Shown here: positions 35,801 to 42,844 of the stretch, in pieces
How the letters are laid out: the number at the start of each line of letters is the position of its first letter
Position numbering within the stretch: position 1 is the stretch's first letter
Assembly (NCBI GenBank): GCA_949987705.1
Contig: OX465283.1
Span: 3,018,207-3,082,206, forward strand
DNA: 64,000 nucleotides
Direction: 5' to 3'
Source of the DNA: Thereva unica
Taxonomy: Eukaryota; Arthropoda; Insecta; Diptera; Therevidae
The notes under the pieces: model-generated
The model's input: the letters and a program-made list of their open reading frames with translations, nothing else
Databases searched by the model: none
What the model was told of the DNA's origin: nothing
Translations under genes and position numbers: made by a program

Positions 35801-37792
35801 GAGATAAGATAGAACTTCGTTTTAGGAGTTTGAAGTCGACATGATTTACGCTTCCTCTTTCAAACAAGAATGAGTTCGATGTCGCTGTTGATTGAACCGA
35901 GAATCGTTGACTAGACAGGTCTGGCGTGTTTCCCAATACTCAGTCGAGCATATTTTGTAAGCAGTCGTCCTACACACCATTTAGTGTGTAAAACCATGAA
36001 AAATAATGATTCAAAATTACTCAAACCGAGCGGCAAAAAACCATTTGACAATAAAAAACAATTTTCAAACAATCAATTTGTTCATAATGCGCACATGGTG
36101 CCCGTAATTTGTTAACATCTTGCTAATTGGACGAAGTGTGGCTACGTGGAACAATTAACTATTTTTCCAATCAAACGGGAATTTGCCCGAAAAGAGCGCG
36201 TCAAACGCAAATTTTAAATATCGCCTCGTTCCACGGTTTTTTTCGGGGCGTTATAAATAAAATATTGCCATTAATTATGAGCGGAAATAATTTCATTAGT
36301 CGGGCCTCCTGGGCGCATTGTCCCTAGAGCACACCCCATTTGCAGTCGTCCTCCGTGGCGCGGGGCCCCCTGCCGCAGACCGCGAACGTCACCGAGAGAA
36401 CTGATGATTTGTTGATTTTAAATTAATTGAGGTTTTTTCGCTTTGTTAAAAAGCAGTTGTGTGCCGTCGTCGCACGGGCTTCAAACATGGGTGTTGGCTC
36501 TGCGCGACGCCCTGCGATTGATACTGTTCAATGTAAGCAATTTTAAATAGACTGAATTCAGGATTTAGTTTGGGGGATGAGAGTGCGGAGTGCGATATTA
36601 GGGGTCGGGATAACCTACCTGAATGGGTGTCATCTGTGGCGACATGTGATGTTTCGGAGAGGTCGTCATCAATATCAGCGCCGTCCTCCTCGTTTAGCTT
36701 GCTGCTATTAATTTTGAGGGATAACGTGTTATTAATGAAGCTTTCCTGTTGCGCTGGGGCGCTGCCGGGGCGAGCCTGTCTCTGACTTTTATTCTCTTCC
36801 AAGGACTCGGTCTCATTAGACAGCTGCTGTTGCTGGTGCTGCTGCTGGGACTTCTTCGCCTGCTTTTTAGAAGTGTTGCTCACAGCTTGCTGCTGGGCAC
36901 TCGACTTCTTATTAGCCTTTGTGAAAATTTCCATATCGTCGAGGAATCGCTTGTTGGGCTTTATGACACGGCATGAATGGGCACTTCGCTTCGGCAGAAT
37001 GAATCGTTTATCACCAACTACGACATTGTCATGCCGCAAGGACGCATCACTCTTGCCTGAGTTTTCGTGATTGTTGTCGTCATTATTATTACCTGACAGC
37101 GCTGATACTGATCCCGCTGCCGCTGCTGAGGTTGGCTGTGCTGCACCGGCTGCTGTTACTGTTGACGCCGCTGCCGGAGATACTGTTGTTGTTGCTGTTA
37201 GTGTTGTTGACGCAGCAATAGCTGTTATCGATGGCACATTGGTATCCATTGCAGTCGGTGATGAGCGGAACTTTAAAAAATTCAGTTTATCAATTTTATT
37301 CGCATTATTCTTAAGTATTTCGGTGAGTCGCGACGGGCGCACAATGCAGTCACTCCTGGCCAAGCGAACGGATCTGCTCAGGCATTCCTTCTTTATTATT
37401 GGTACTAATGGCGCGTTGTCTGGATTGTAGACCTTCTTCACAGCACCAGCATCGTCGCTTGTTTCAAGGATATTCTTGAATGTGACAGTCTTCTTCTTCA
37501 CTGGCTTGTCCTTTTTACTGTTGTCAGGCTTTAAGGAACTTGTTGCTGCTGTTGTTGCTGATGTTGTTGTTGTTGTTGCTGTAGCGGATGTTGTTGATGT
37601 TGTTGTCACAGACGTTGTTGTTGATGATGTGGAAGATGAATTATTTATTATGGATTGTGATGTGTTTCGAGCTCTTGTTACTACACCAGTATTGTATGTT
37701 TTTGATGGTTGATGATGTGATGTATGTTTCCCACCCCCGTCCGGTGGTTCTGATGAAGGTGGCTTCTCTCGTGCTTGTGATACTGGATTACT
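8648..37792 (-). CDS. trx: trithorax (MLL/KMT2-type histone H3K4 methyltransferase), nine 3' coding exons, N-terminus not in window
   Basis: The product is a nuclear SET-domain methyltransferase of the trithorax group, known to maintain active transcription of Hox and other genes by methylating histone H3 lysine 4 in a COMPASS-like complex. Joining nine minus-strand exons (37792-36619, 25375-25124, 25056-24871, 24803-22539, 20126-16690, 14256-11795, 11732-11599, 11533-11358, 8821-8648) gives 3,419 codons plus TGA. All introns are GT..AG and all phases agree. Domains, counted from the first visible residue: RVxF-like motif 101-105, nuclear-receptor-like Cys finger 481-569, PHD1-3 about 1019-1223, atypical bromodomain about 1340-1393, extended PHD 1451-1556, FYRN about 1591-1647, Taspase-1 site 1943-1949, C2H2-like finger 1978-1998, FYRC 3110-3195, Win motif 3217-3223, SET about 3280-3403, post-SET cysteines 3407, 3409 and 3414. 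Drosophila TRX is, from memory, about 3,700 residues, so a few hundred N-terminal residues are missing. No frameshift or premature stop was seen, so the gene looks functional. Confidence 0.97.
9273..9514 (-). mobile_element. ~245-bp MITE, copy 2, inverted relative to copy 1, inside trx last intron
   Basis: This is a nearly full-length inverted copy of the element at 6066-6317. It shares GTTCGTGTATGGCGAACGAC, the block around CTCGATAACCCAAGCCCTTT and the terminus CATACACGAACTGGCCCC. The left end lacks a few terminal Gs. It lies in the intron between the NHSCE and PNC exons of trx. Short G-T-T-G-A-T-C-C repeats occur just upstream (about 9093, 9203 and 9239) but do not form a clear array. Confidence 0.75.
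9700..10985 (+). mobile_element. decayed R1-like non-LTR retrotransposon
   Basis: The frame at 9730-9963 reads A-R-R-K-A-Q-R-N-R and L-D-P-W-G-G-P-Y, matching the linker before the RT domain of R1-type elements. At 10080-10208 the frame has D-K-Q-F-G-F-R-K-A-R-P-T-T-D-A-V-N-M-V, an RT fingers motif. At 10330-10500 it reads L-A-E-R-K-T-A-A-V-L-I-S and Y-L-G-V-M-I-D. From about 10655 T-G-H-C-S-L-N-Y-H-L..C-R-F-C-G is the C-terminal Cys region. Frames shift repeatedly and large RT parts are missing. It is inserted in the trx last intron in the opposite orientation to the gene. Confidence 0.75.
11358..11533 (-). CDS. trx: trx exon: SET core up to the NHSCE motif
   Basis: The acceptor ATTAAAG|GTGAAATGG is at 11533 and the donor TGTGAA|GTAAGT at 11358 (phase 0). 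It encodes E-M-V-I-E-Y-A-G-E, R-E-R-Y-Y-D, C-Y-M-F-K-I-D and G-N-A-A-R-F-I-N-H-S-C-E. These are SET-core signatures, including the RFINHSCE part of the pseudoknot that forms the cofactor pocket. The intron falls inside the NHSCEPNC motif, between Glu and Pro, and a 2.5-kb transposon-rich intron separates it from the final exon. Confidence 0.97.
11599..11732 (-). CDS. trx: trx exon: start of SET domain
   Basis: This 134-bp exon lies between a 62-bp and a 65-bp intron. The acceptor is ATTTCCAG|AAGAGGT at 11732 and the donor ATCAG|GTAAGA at 11599. It encodes RGTGSNLPMAMKYRTLKE, Y-V-G-V-F-R-S and H-G-R-G-L-Y-C-T-K-D, which is the SET-N segment with the conserved H-G-R-G-L turn that contributes to S-adenosylmethionine binding. 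The final Gly codon is split with the next exon, giving E-S-G-E-M-V-I-E-Y-A-G. Confidence 0.97.
11795..14256 (-). CDS. trx: trx exon: Q-rich linker, acidic region, FYRC, Win motif
   Basis: The acceptor TTTATTACAG|GTATTCC (14256, phase 0) gives V-F-Q-A-S-K-I-E-P. The donor is CCAAG|GTGAGT (11795). The exon encodes 820 codons plus two bases. The first third is extremely Gln-rich (QPQQINAQQI-type repeats), probably a disordered activation-type segment. An acidic D/E-rich block follows, then FYRC from about 12243 (G-P-R-L-L-Y-E ... K-Y-T-P-K-Y-H). In the family FYRC pairs with FYRN after Taspase cleavage. Just downstream G-S-A-R-C-E-P matches the WDR5-interacting motif that precedes the SET domain in MLL proteins. 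The open frame upstream of 14256 is intron read-through. Confidence 0.97.
14340..16330 (-). mobile_element. decayed LOA/R1-like non-LTR retrotransposon in trx intron
   Basis: On the minus strand an RT-like stretch at about 15440-15240 includes an F-D-D-L-A-I-T-V-P-G-K-F block, a degenerate YADD box. A 145-codon frame (15043-14606) runs from S-S-R-L-Q-R-L-V-S-I-T-G to W-F-T-D-R-S-K-I-D-H-G, the RT thumb and RNase H start. The tail at about 14590-14470 reads L-T-G-H-V..L-C-E-C-P-A-L, a typical terminal Cys region. Stops and frameshifts interrupt it. It is in the same orientation as trx. Confidence 0.7.
16690..20126 (-). CDS. trx: trx exon: atypical bromodomain, extended PHD, FYRN, Taspase-1 site, C2H2 finger, Q-rich tail
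   Basis: The acceptor is AATTCCAG|AT at 20126 and the donor is ACTCAG|GTAAGT at 16690 (phase 0). The first 17 codons after the split Asp (frame YDSKTIDEE...) precede an internal ATG at 20073. Residues V-D-I-K-R-R-V..Y-I-S-L-A-E-F..F-P-W-F resemble the bromodomain remnant of MLL1. The extended PHD lies about 19653-19338, running from C-M-F-C-K-R to Y-C-P-E-H. FYRN follows (F-L-I-G-S-L-E-V ... R-L-Y-W-S). The heptapeptide QLDGMDD at 18157-18177 matches the Taspase-1 consensus Q-[hydrophobic]-D-G-x-D-D. A C-D-R-C..H-L-A-T-C finger starts 100 bp further along. The C-terminal half is Q/N/T-rich, with a Q run near 17297-17325. Confidence 0.97.
20540..22260 (+). mobile_element. decayed RTE-like non-LTR retrotransposon in trx intron
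   Basis: Near 20600 the frame reads I-L-A-G-D-F-N-A-H-S-G-S-D, the D-F-N-A-H/S catalytic motif of AP-type endonucleases. G-A-M-G-K-F-G-Q-G follows, typical of this family. At 21368-21600 a linker and RT start appear (L-L-K-N-K-T-P-P), then W-K-K-A-I-V-V-P-I-L-Q-K-G-D and C-R-G-I-S-L-L-S-I-I-S-K-I (RT palm). Further RT pieces run to about 22260 with several frameshifts. It is antisense to trx and clearly inactive. Pieces of the same family recur at 34240-35270 and 56290-56510. Confidence 0.75.
22539..24803 (-). CDS. trx: trx exon: second half of Cys finger, Ser/Thr-rich linker, PHD fingers 1-3
   Basis: The exon runs from AATCCAG|GTAATTGC (24803) to GATGAAG|GTTAGT (22539) and encodes 754 full codons. 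It opens with N-C-I-I-S and reaches C-P-A-C-W-L-K-K-C, which closes the receptor-like finger. A long S/T/P/N-rich linker follows. From about 23361 to 22747 a dense Cys/His block contains three PHD fingers: L-C-F-L-C-G, then C-P-R-C-T-V-C-Y-T-C, then C-P-L-C and W-V-H-A-K-C-E-G-L up to I-C-K-K-C. In MLL proteins the third PHD reads H3K4me3. That property is family knowledge and not visible from sequence alone. The last part (A-C-A-L-L-R-L and beyond) leads into the bromodomain-like region that continues in the next exon. Confidence 0.97.
24871..25056 (-). CDS. trx: trx exon: first half of nuclear-receptor-like zinc finger
   Basis: The acceptor TTTTTAG|TG is at 25056 and the donor GATG|GTAAGT at 24871. 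This 186-bp exon encodes C-G-V-C, then C-E-T-C-R-K-F, a basic patch, and a cysteine in L-Q-C-V-K-G-D-G whose last Gly codon is split. The order C-x2-C, C-x2-C-(R/K)-x-F, C, C resembles the first module and P-box of nuclear-receptor DNA-binding domains. Drosophila TRX is known to carry such a variant where vertebrate MLL1 has a CXXC domain. The finger is completed by the next exon 67 bp away. DNA binding is inferred from the family and not shown here. Confidence 0.93.
25124..25375 (-). CDS. trx: trx exon: short acidic exon before the zinc finger
   Basis: This 252-bp exon starts after TTCACAG at 25375 with AT, completing GAT (Asp) from the previous exon. It ends TCA A|GTAAGG at 25124. The translated frame opens DLTEEDDDEAENN, an acidic patch, and continues with an S/N/Q-rich linker ending NNNIGTLGS. 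The 3' phase-1 base A completes ATG with the next exon, giving G-S-M-N-S-N. The longest open frame on this strand here is a different, shadow frame. The frame reported is the only one joining its neighbours on both sides. No recognised fold is visible. The acidic-then-polar composition suggests a disordered linker between the N-terminal region and the Cys finger. Confidence 0.9.
25570..26865 (+). mobile_element. decayed LOA-like non-LTR retrotransposon with TAACC-repeat tail
   Basis: A 192-codon frame (25574-26152) contains RT motifs: Y-T-L-V-A-F-H-D-N-E-G-A-F-N (degenerate palm), G-T-P-Q-G-V-V-L-S-P and L-A-Y-V-D-Y (degenerate YADD). Further broken frames lead to a C-terminal Cys region at 26525-26836 (C-R-S-C-K ... 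K-H-L-C-H-C-P-A-L). The 3' end is followed by TAACATAACCTAACCTAACC (26835-26854), the kind of short tandem tail LOA/Jockey elements use instead of poly(A). It lies in the 11.2-kb trx intron, antisense to the gene. Confidence 0.78.
26866..27180 (-). pseudogene. RNase H fragment of an LOA/Jockey-type retrotransposon
   Basis: The minus-strand frame from 27158 reads L-T-L-M-W-I-P-G-H-I-G-N-E-T-A-D-D, matching the RNase H C-terminal motif (W-x-P-G-H-x-G-x-x-x-N-E-x-A-D). The rest of the element is absent. It abuts the TAACC tail of the preceding element in opposite orientation. Confidence 0.65.
27181..27985. other. intron sequence, nothing recognised
   Basis: This part of the 11.2-kb trx intron has only short open frames, with no element ends or protein motifs. 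Confidence 0.4.
27986..28067. mobile_element. 82-bp TIR element of the GGCCCCTGTGC family
   Basis: Its ends are GGCCTCTGTGCTGAAAGTCG and (reverse complement) GGCCCCTGTGCTGAAAGTC. It is essentially two termini with about 40 bp between them, a much shortened relative of the element at 2024-2494. TATA-like flanks follow on the right. Confidence 0.6.
28095..28191. mobile_element. 97-bp TIR element of the GGCCCCTGTGC family, second tandem copy
   Basis: It starts GGCTCCTGTACTGAAAGTCG after TATA and ends GACTTTCAGCCGCTGGGC. The internal CAACTCAAACGACTTGTCGT resembles the AAGTCGTTTGAGTTGAA stretch of the 2024-2494 element (near 2121-2137). It is 27 bp from the preceding copy. Confidence 0.5.
28192..31380. 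other. 3.2 kb of intron without recognised element
   Basis: This is the least repeat-like part of the 11.2-kb trx intron. It has moderate base composition, short open frames only (the longest is 179 codons on the minus strand at 28868-29407, without motifs) and a small TAT microsatellite near 29445. It could hold regulatory DNA, but nothing in the sequence proves it. Confidence 0.35.
31390..32900 (+). mobile_element. decayed LOA-like non-LTR retrotransposon
   Basis: A 146-codon frame (31415-31855) reads W-S-A-K-D-P-W-W-N-N-K-L-L-K-L-R, R-K-A-F-N-K-A-K-R and S-W-K-A-F-G-E-T-I-E-G-F-S-D-T, the endonuclease-to-RT linker of LOA elements. After a gap with stops, 32227-32490 gives T-T-V-A-Y-A-D-D-I-V-L-M-V, the catalytic YADD box (YADD at about 32269-32280). 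Later frames are short. It is antisense to trx. Confidence 0.78.
33735..33988. mobile_element. 254-bp MITE with ATATCGTCGGTCTAGAACCA termini
   Basis: The terminal inverted repeats are ATATCGTCGGTCTAGAACCA followed by GAA(C/G)AACGTA. The right end is the reverse complement (TTCTGGTTCTAGACCGACGATAT). The two ends match over more than 25 bp. There is no coding frame. TA-rich flanks would fit a TA-target element, but the duplication cannot be separated from the terminus. Confidence 0.7.
34240..35272 (+). mobile_element. RTE-like non-LTR retrotransposon 3' half (RT, tail)
   Basis: The frame at about 34280-34760 reads V-F-I-D-F-N-S-T-F-D-C-I-D-W (RT palm), T-G-V-R-Q-G-D-I-V-S-P-F-L-F-N-V-V and a degenerate FADD box (S-M-F-A-N-T). 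It continues in a second frame at 34666-34971 (Y-L-G-S-L-V-E) and a third at 35068-35250 (I-E-G-D-L-K-N-Q-R-L). The 3' end is a GAAGAAGAAGAAGA tail at 35257-35272. Frame changes show that it is dead. The ending matches the piece at 56290-56510. Confidence 0.78.
35286..35700 (+). pseudogene. second RTE-like element, 3' terminal fragment
   Basis: The frame reads Y-T-S-E-T-W-L-F-S, then K-I-K-F-G-R-L-R-W-A-G-H-L-A-R, which is the conserved region downstream of RT in RTE-type elements. After a stop it continues G-P-V-A-R-K-V-A. It lies directly behind the tail of the preceding element and belongs to a different subfamily, judged by sequence. Confidence 0.65.
35701..36618. other. intron sequence near the trx donor, nothing recognised
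   Basis: There are no element ends or open frames of note. It lies immediately downstream of the donor at 36619. Confidence 0.4.
36619..37792 (-). CDS. trx: trx exon: N-terminal low-complexity region with RVxF-like motif (first exon recognisable here)
   Basis: The acceptor TTGCAG precedes AGTAATCCA (Ser-Asn-Pro) at 37792. The donor CAG|GTAGGT at 36619 leaves phase 1, completing an Asp with the next exon. The exon encodes 391 residues plus one base. It is rich in Ser, Thr, Ala and Gln, with a long T/S/A run near 37560-37680 and a basic stretch K-P-V-K-K-K-T-V-T-F at about 37478-37507. The KTVTF core (37478-37492) fits the RVxF docking motif for protein phosphatase 1. The open frame continues upstream of the acceptor to an ATG at 37939. 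However, the polypyrimidine/CAG acceptor and the missing family N-terminus argue that this is intron read-through rather than the true start. The exon is isolated by an 11.2-kb intron on its 3' side and at least 26 kb of upstream sequence. Confidence 0.88.
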
Positions 37793-40700
37793 CTGCAATT
37801 GAAAATTTAAAAAATATATTAGTAAAAGTTGTATTTTGTGTGAATCTATTCGTATGTAAGATTTATATTTTGTGTGCACAGGTCTAAGGAAGGCAGGGAT
37901 CAGCCGATGATCAGCGCTGACGAATACCGTCATCCTCAAAATAGAAAGATATAGCGTTCCGTTTTTATTTGGGACTGCTGCCGAGGGGTTTTCCTAGACC
38001 TAAATCGAGTGCCCAGATAAAAGAAGCACAGCTACTTTAAATTGTTCTATTAATACTTAGTTACTGTGTGTATAAAGGAAAGCGTCGTGGTACCAGGGGG
38101 TTTTTTTCAACAAGAAGAACAAAACAAACGCAAAATACGATAGTTCCGAACACTAATTAGCATTTGTGTGATAAGATTGTCATTCTTTCCTGAGTTACTT
38201 AGTTTGATTGATTGGTTAAAATAATTTGTTTGAGCATTTATGGTGTTTTTTATGTTCCCAGCGTGAATTGTTGCTCACGAACGACGATACAGATATATCT
38301 AGGATGAAGGGCTAAGGTCTCATTGGTATGGGGCAGCAGCGGCGAGGATAACTCCTCTCTTTTTCTCTCCCTGAATTTCTGTATCTACGATAGGTACCTT
38401 GGTTCCTCCCCGAGGTGCACCGCGCTGACCCCCCGCACTGGGCCAAGGATCAGTTTGATGGTCGAAGGTGCAAATGTGTAGGGTGCACGCAGCTTCAGAT
38501 TCAGTGGTAGAGGTGTAGCTGATCGTCGCCAAGGCAATTACATTTTCTCCAGCCCAGTTTAATTCTAGACCGGTACGCGGCGTAAGGGCATTACTTCGGC
38601 CTGGCATCATTAACGTAACCCTTAAAGCCGTACCTCGAAGGTGCTCACTAGACTCGGAACAGTGGGAGATACGGAAAAGGTGATTTCGACAAAGTTCGGT
38701 ACTCAATTCATTGGCTACATAGGCGCCCGTAGGTTCGTCCGAAGGTGGATACAATATTACCGAGAAGCTCCTGTCGCTCGTTTTTGTGGGTCTCTACCCC
38801 AGCTTGAAACCCACCTCCTATCTTCCATTCTCTCTGTTTCTTTGAGCTTCGTACTGTTTAAGCTTCCGCTAGATGGTCTTAAATTTCACTTTCACCATTA
38901 TCCCCACATCGTACTTGCTTCGACTCCATCATCTGGTCCAGGATAGCTGTACCTCGGCGTTGTTTCCAGCGCAGCGTCGTCCTCCGCAAACCTCGAACAT
39001 TTACAGCTTGGGCATTTTAACTACACAAAGGTGTGCGGTATATTAGCTTGTAATTAGGAATATTTAAATAGAGTTTACGCTAACAAGCGGATTTTTGCTC
39101 TGTCTGACAACGAGGTAGTCCTGTAGGACATGAACAAGATTGGTTTGGTACTTCCAAAGCTTCCCTTGACGAGCCGGGCTCCTTAAATCTGATCACCTTT
39201 ATGTTGGTCCAGAGCCATCAGGACTTCATGGACTATGAAATGATAGACAGAATATCCAAGCCAACCCTTTGTACTATCGGTCCGTTATGTTGTAATCGTC
39301 ATGCTGCAATAGCTAGTAGTAAGCTTGGTTCGAAGGAAGAAATATAGAGGACAGGATAGAATAATAAGAATCAAGGAGATATACCGTCCGACAGGTGAAG
39401 ACCTGACCCAAGTGAAGCTTTGGTTCTTTGATGAAATGCAACACTGGAGGTCAAAACCTCAGTTGGTGAACTACAACCGAGCCGTCTTGGAACGTGGGAG
39501 AAAATGATTGGGGAGCAGCACAAAAGATTTCAGAACACTGGTTGGCTTGATAATTTGGGACAACAATCACTAATTACTTCCTATCGAGGATCGAACATGC
39601 GGCTAAAGGCGCTCTGTTTCGAAGAAGTCGAGACTGCCTTTAATGCTCTCTTTCACTAACCCGCGCAATAGGAAGGAGCACGGTCTCGTTTTTCGGGGCG
39701 ACCTTGGTATACAAATATGAGGTACAAGGGACTGCTAAGAGTGCAATAGGCCCAAGTGGGGGCTGTGGTACTCGGTTGATCCGATACCTCACTGCAAGAT
39801 CTCTGGTACAATAATCGGCGTGGCGAATACATCTTCTTTGAAGATGGCAGCGACATTGCAACAATTGTATAAAACGTTCGATGAGGTTTGATGCTTGAAC
39901 GCTGCTTGAGTCCAACAGGAAAACATACTCTTAGATCATTTTCCAGAGGGGCGATCTACCAATCGCACTGTGGCTTCAAATGTGGAGCTTTTAAGGAAGG
40001 AACACTTTAACATCTAAACTTATGTCTGTTTGTTCTTCTACTTGTTGTCCAAATTTGGAACTACGAAACTGGTTTTAAAGCTGGGATATATACGCCCCAA
40101 GCCAGAAAATACAAAACAATTTGAGGCGAATATGTGGCAAGATCCCAGCAAGTTTTATAAACTAAAAGTTCGCCTATTCCACGGATCATTTAAAAAACAT
40201 TTAAAAAACAGAAAAACTGTAGAATGGTTAGAAAATTATTTTACTAGCAGTGTTGGTAACTATACACGAGGAATATTCCTGATATTTCAATCGCGAACTA
40301 ATAAAAAAGCACCAAAAAATGAACGTTTCAATATCCGTTTTTTAATTGGATAATAAAAAATGTGTGAACCTTCTGAGCACCGACGTCTTTTGTAGAAGCA
40401 ACGCGGTGCTGTAAGCAAACTACACTCTTTTGGAAATCGGATTTCTTGATCTGTAAGGTTAGGAGGTTAGGACTGAAATTCAAGACAACTATCGGAATTT
40501 CATGGCCAAATGCTCGTTTCTACATTTAAATCGCTTATGCCAGACACATGGAGGAGGAGGAAACATAAAATAGGGCCCTCCAGATTTTGAAGCTACCAAG
40601 ATTTATGACTCGAATAATTTAGACCCACATCCGTCACGTCTAATTAAAATTTGAATTTGGCTTCGCCTCAAAAGTTAAATTTTTTTCCCGAAAAAGAAAA

Positions 40701-42281
40701 GTGTCGTTTGACATCCACCCTTAAGAGGAAGCAAAAAACAAGAAACCCAACACATTTCGCCCCAAAGAGAATGAACCAACCACAAAGTCTGGCGCCATAA
40801 ACCATGTATATTATCCCCGGGATCTCATCTAAAAATAAACACTCGAAATCCCTTGATGAAGACGAGACTTGCTTCAGTTTCGAGATCTCCAGCGATACTA
40901 CTAACTCCTCGTCCATAGTCACCTGCAACATCTCTCCGTACTAGAAGACGACTTTACTCGAGTCGTTTTTTTTCTGGTGGTGCTAACCATGATCCCTAAA
41001 TATTTACCAGAATAACACTACCTGTCTTTTACTTCCGTTAACGCACCTCAATTCTCACGTTTAAGGGCTTGGCCCTATGGTTTTTTTGTTCTTCTTTGTG
41101 GTAAACATCATGACTTTTGAGTTTCTACATATTTATAAAAAAAAGGATCGACTTCGACAGGACACGTCAAGATTATTTATCTTTGGCTCGAAATATTTGT
41201 TTAATTGCTAACGCAGCTCTCTTAAATTCAGCTACGTCATCGCCTGATACACAATGCGACGGGCAATGTATTGGAGGAAAACTCGAAACAAAAAAAAACA
41301 GTCGGGGACTATGTGGACAGCCTTGCCACAACTCATACGCGGTCAGTGAATGGTGGTTTTGTTTGGCCGGCGCACTCTTTGTGAAACTATTTTTTGTGTG
41401 TGATTCCAGAGTGTGTTTGAACAGGGCAGAATTTTGAAAAGAGTGTGTTTTTTCGAGAATCTTGATAGCATGATATTGAAGAAGTTTGATAAAGAATAAT
41501 GTGTTAAGTAGAGCAGACAGTTTTTCAGGTGGTGCTGCGGTGCTTTTTGGGATGTTTTTGCTTGATTTTCATTTCTGATAGATACAAGGGGAATGAATAG
41601 TTGAGGGATATATTAATTATGGACGGGCTTCTATGTGTGTTACAATGCAACATGAACAAACTGATGAGATGGTTGTTGCTTTAGGTTTTATATCAATGTG
41701 CATGGCTTAGTAAGATTTGTAGTGTTTATGAGAAAAAAAACCAGCAGCTGCCACATGTATTGAAGTTGGGGAAGCGTTATTGTTGCAAAAGATAATACGA
41801 AAATTTGTTTATGTCAAAAAAGTTAGATTAGAAATCACCCTTGACACTAGCCGTCTGTCAAGTCGTTCCGGTTGTGGAGCAATGTCCAGAAGTAAGCAAT
41901 GTGGAGAAATGTTCAGTTGTACAGTGTGAAGATAATGAGATAGATTACGCGTCTAGAGGGTGCTCGAGCAGAAGGCCATCTCGTCTTGAGTGTGGGACTC
42001 TGAAATAGGAGAAGAACTGCCGACGGTTTTACGTAGTACAGCAAGCAATAGCACCTCTTGGCAGTCACACGATCTTCCAAGGTAGATGTAGTACACTCTT
42101 TCCTAGTTTTGTATTCAAGTGAGCGAGGAATAGGTAGAAGCTTTGAGTTCGAGTGAGAAATATAAACAAAAGCTTATTTGTTGCTCTGGAAAAGTCGACT
42201 GCTGCCCAGCACTGTCGCAGATCAAGCTCTGGCCGGAAAGTTTATAAAGAAGAGTGAAATATGATGATGTTCCCCCTAGAT
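37793..42281. other. upstream intron (or 5' region) without firmly identified element
   Basis: This 4.5-kb stretch lies upstream of the first visible trx exon. It contains a 144-codon minus-strand open frame at 38320-38754 (no recognised domain) and a few shorter frames, but no RT motifs or terminal repeats that I can support. No sequence resembling the conserved trx N-terminus was found on the minus strand. Confidence 0.4.
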
Positions 42282-42844
42282 CAGGGGTTCCCAACCTTGT
42301 GCCCGCGGGCGCATATGTGCCCACGAAGATATTTAATTGTGCCCGCGACAAAGTGCTAAAATACGGAAAAAAAAACAAATCTTAAAAAAAAATTTAAAAG
42401 TTACTTTAATTTTAAAAATCTTGCTAGATGTAGTAAGAAATTCGCTAAATTGGCTACACTAACATCTGTCTAATCCACCACGGGAATTAGACCTCCAGAC
42501 CCTAACTTTGTCGGTTAGGTCCCACGATTTGGTTGCATTTTTATTGTTTTTCTCGCTCAGTAGCTTTGAGTAAAACTGACTTACTTAGTACGAAAAGCAA
42601 TAAAATCGCGGCCAAACCGCCATCCAATATGAAAGAAGCCTTATCATCATGTCTTTCTCGGCATCTTTATTGTATTATTATAGTAGTATAATATTAGTTG
42701 TCACAGCGAGCGGTCGTTGTAAACTCTTACTGTTATCATCAGGTGCTATCAATGTGTTGTGTTGTTTTTAAATCCGACTTGCGCCCGCTAGTTTGTTTTG
42801 CAATCTCAAATGCGCCCGCACCACAGAAAGGTTGGGAACCCCTG
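42282..42844. mobile_element. 563-bp non-autonomous hAT element with intact 8-bp target duplications
   Basis: The termini are CAGGGGTTCCCAACCTTGTG and (reverse complement) CAGGGGTTCCCAACCTTTCT. Both sides carry the identical 8-bp duplication CCCTAGAT (42274-42281 and 42845-42852). The CAGGGGTTCCCAACC end is a well-known hAT terminus, and TGCGCCCGC/GTGCCCGCG subterminal repeats are present. There is no transposase frame. The perfect duplication shows a complete, bounded insertion. Confidence 0.93.

Noticed and set aside
37793..37939. ATG-initiated extension of the first visible trx exon
   Set aside because: It crosses a good CAG acceptor preceded by AT/pyrimidine-rich sequence, and the extra residues look like translated intron. 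A true start here would lack the conserved family N-terminus.
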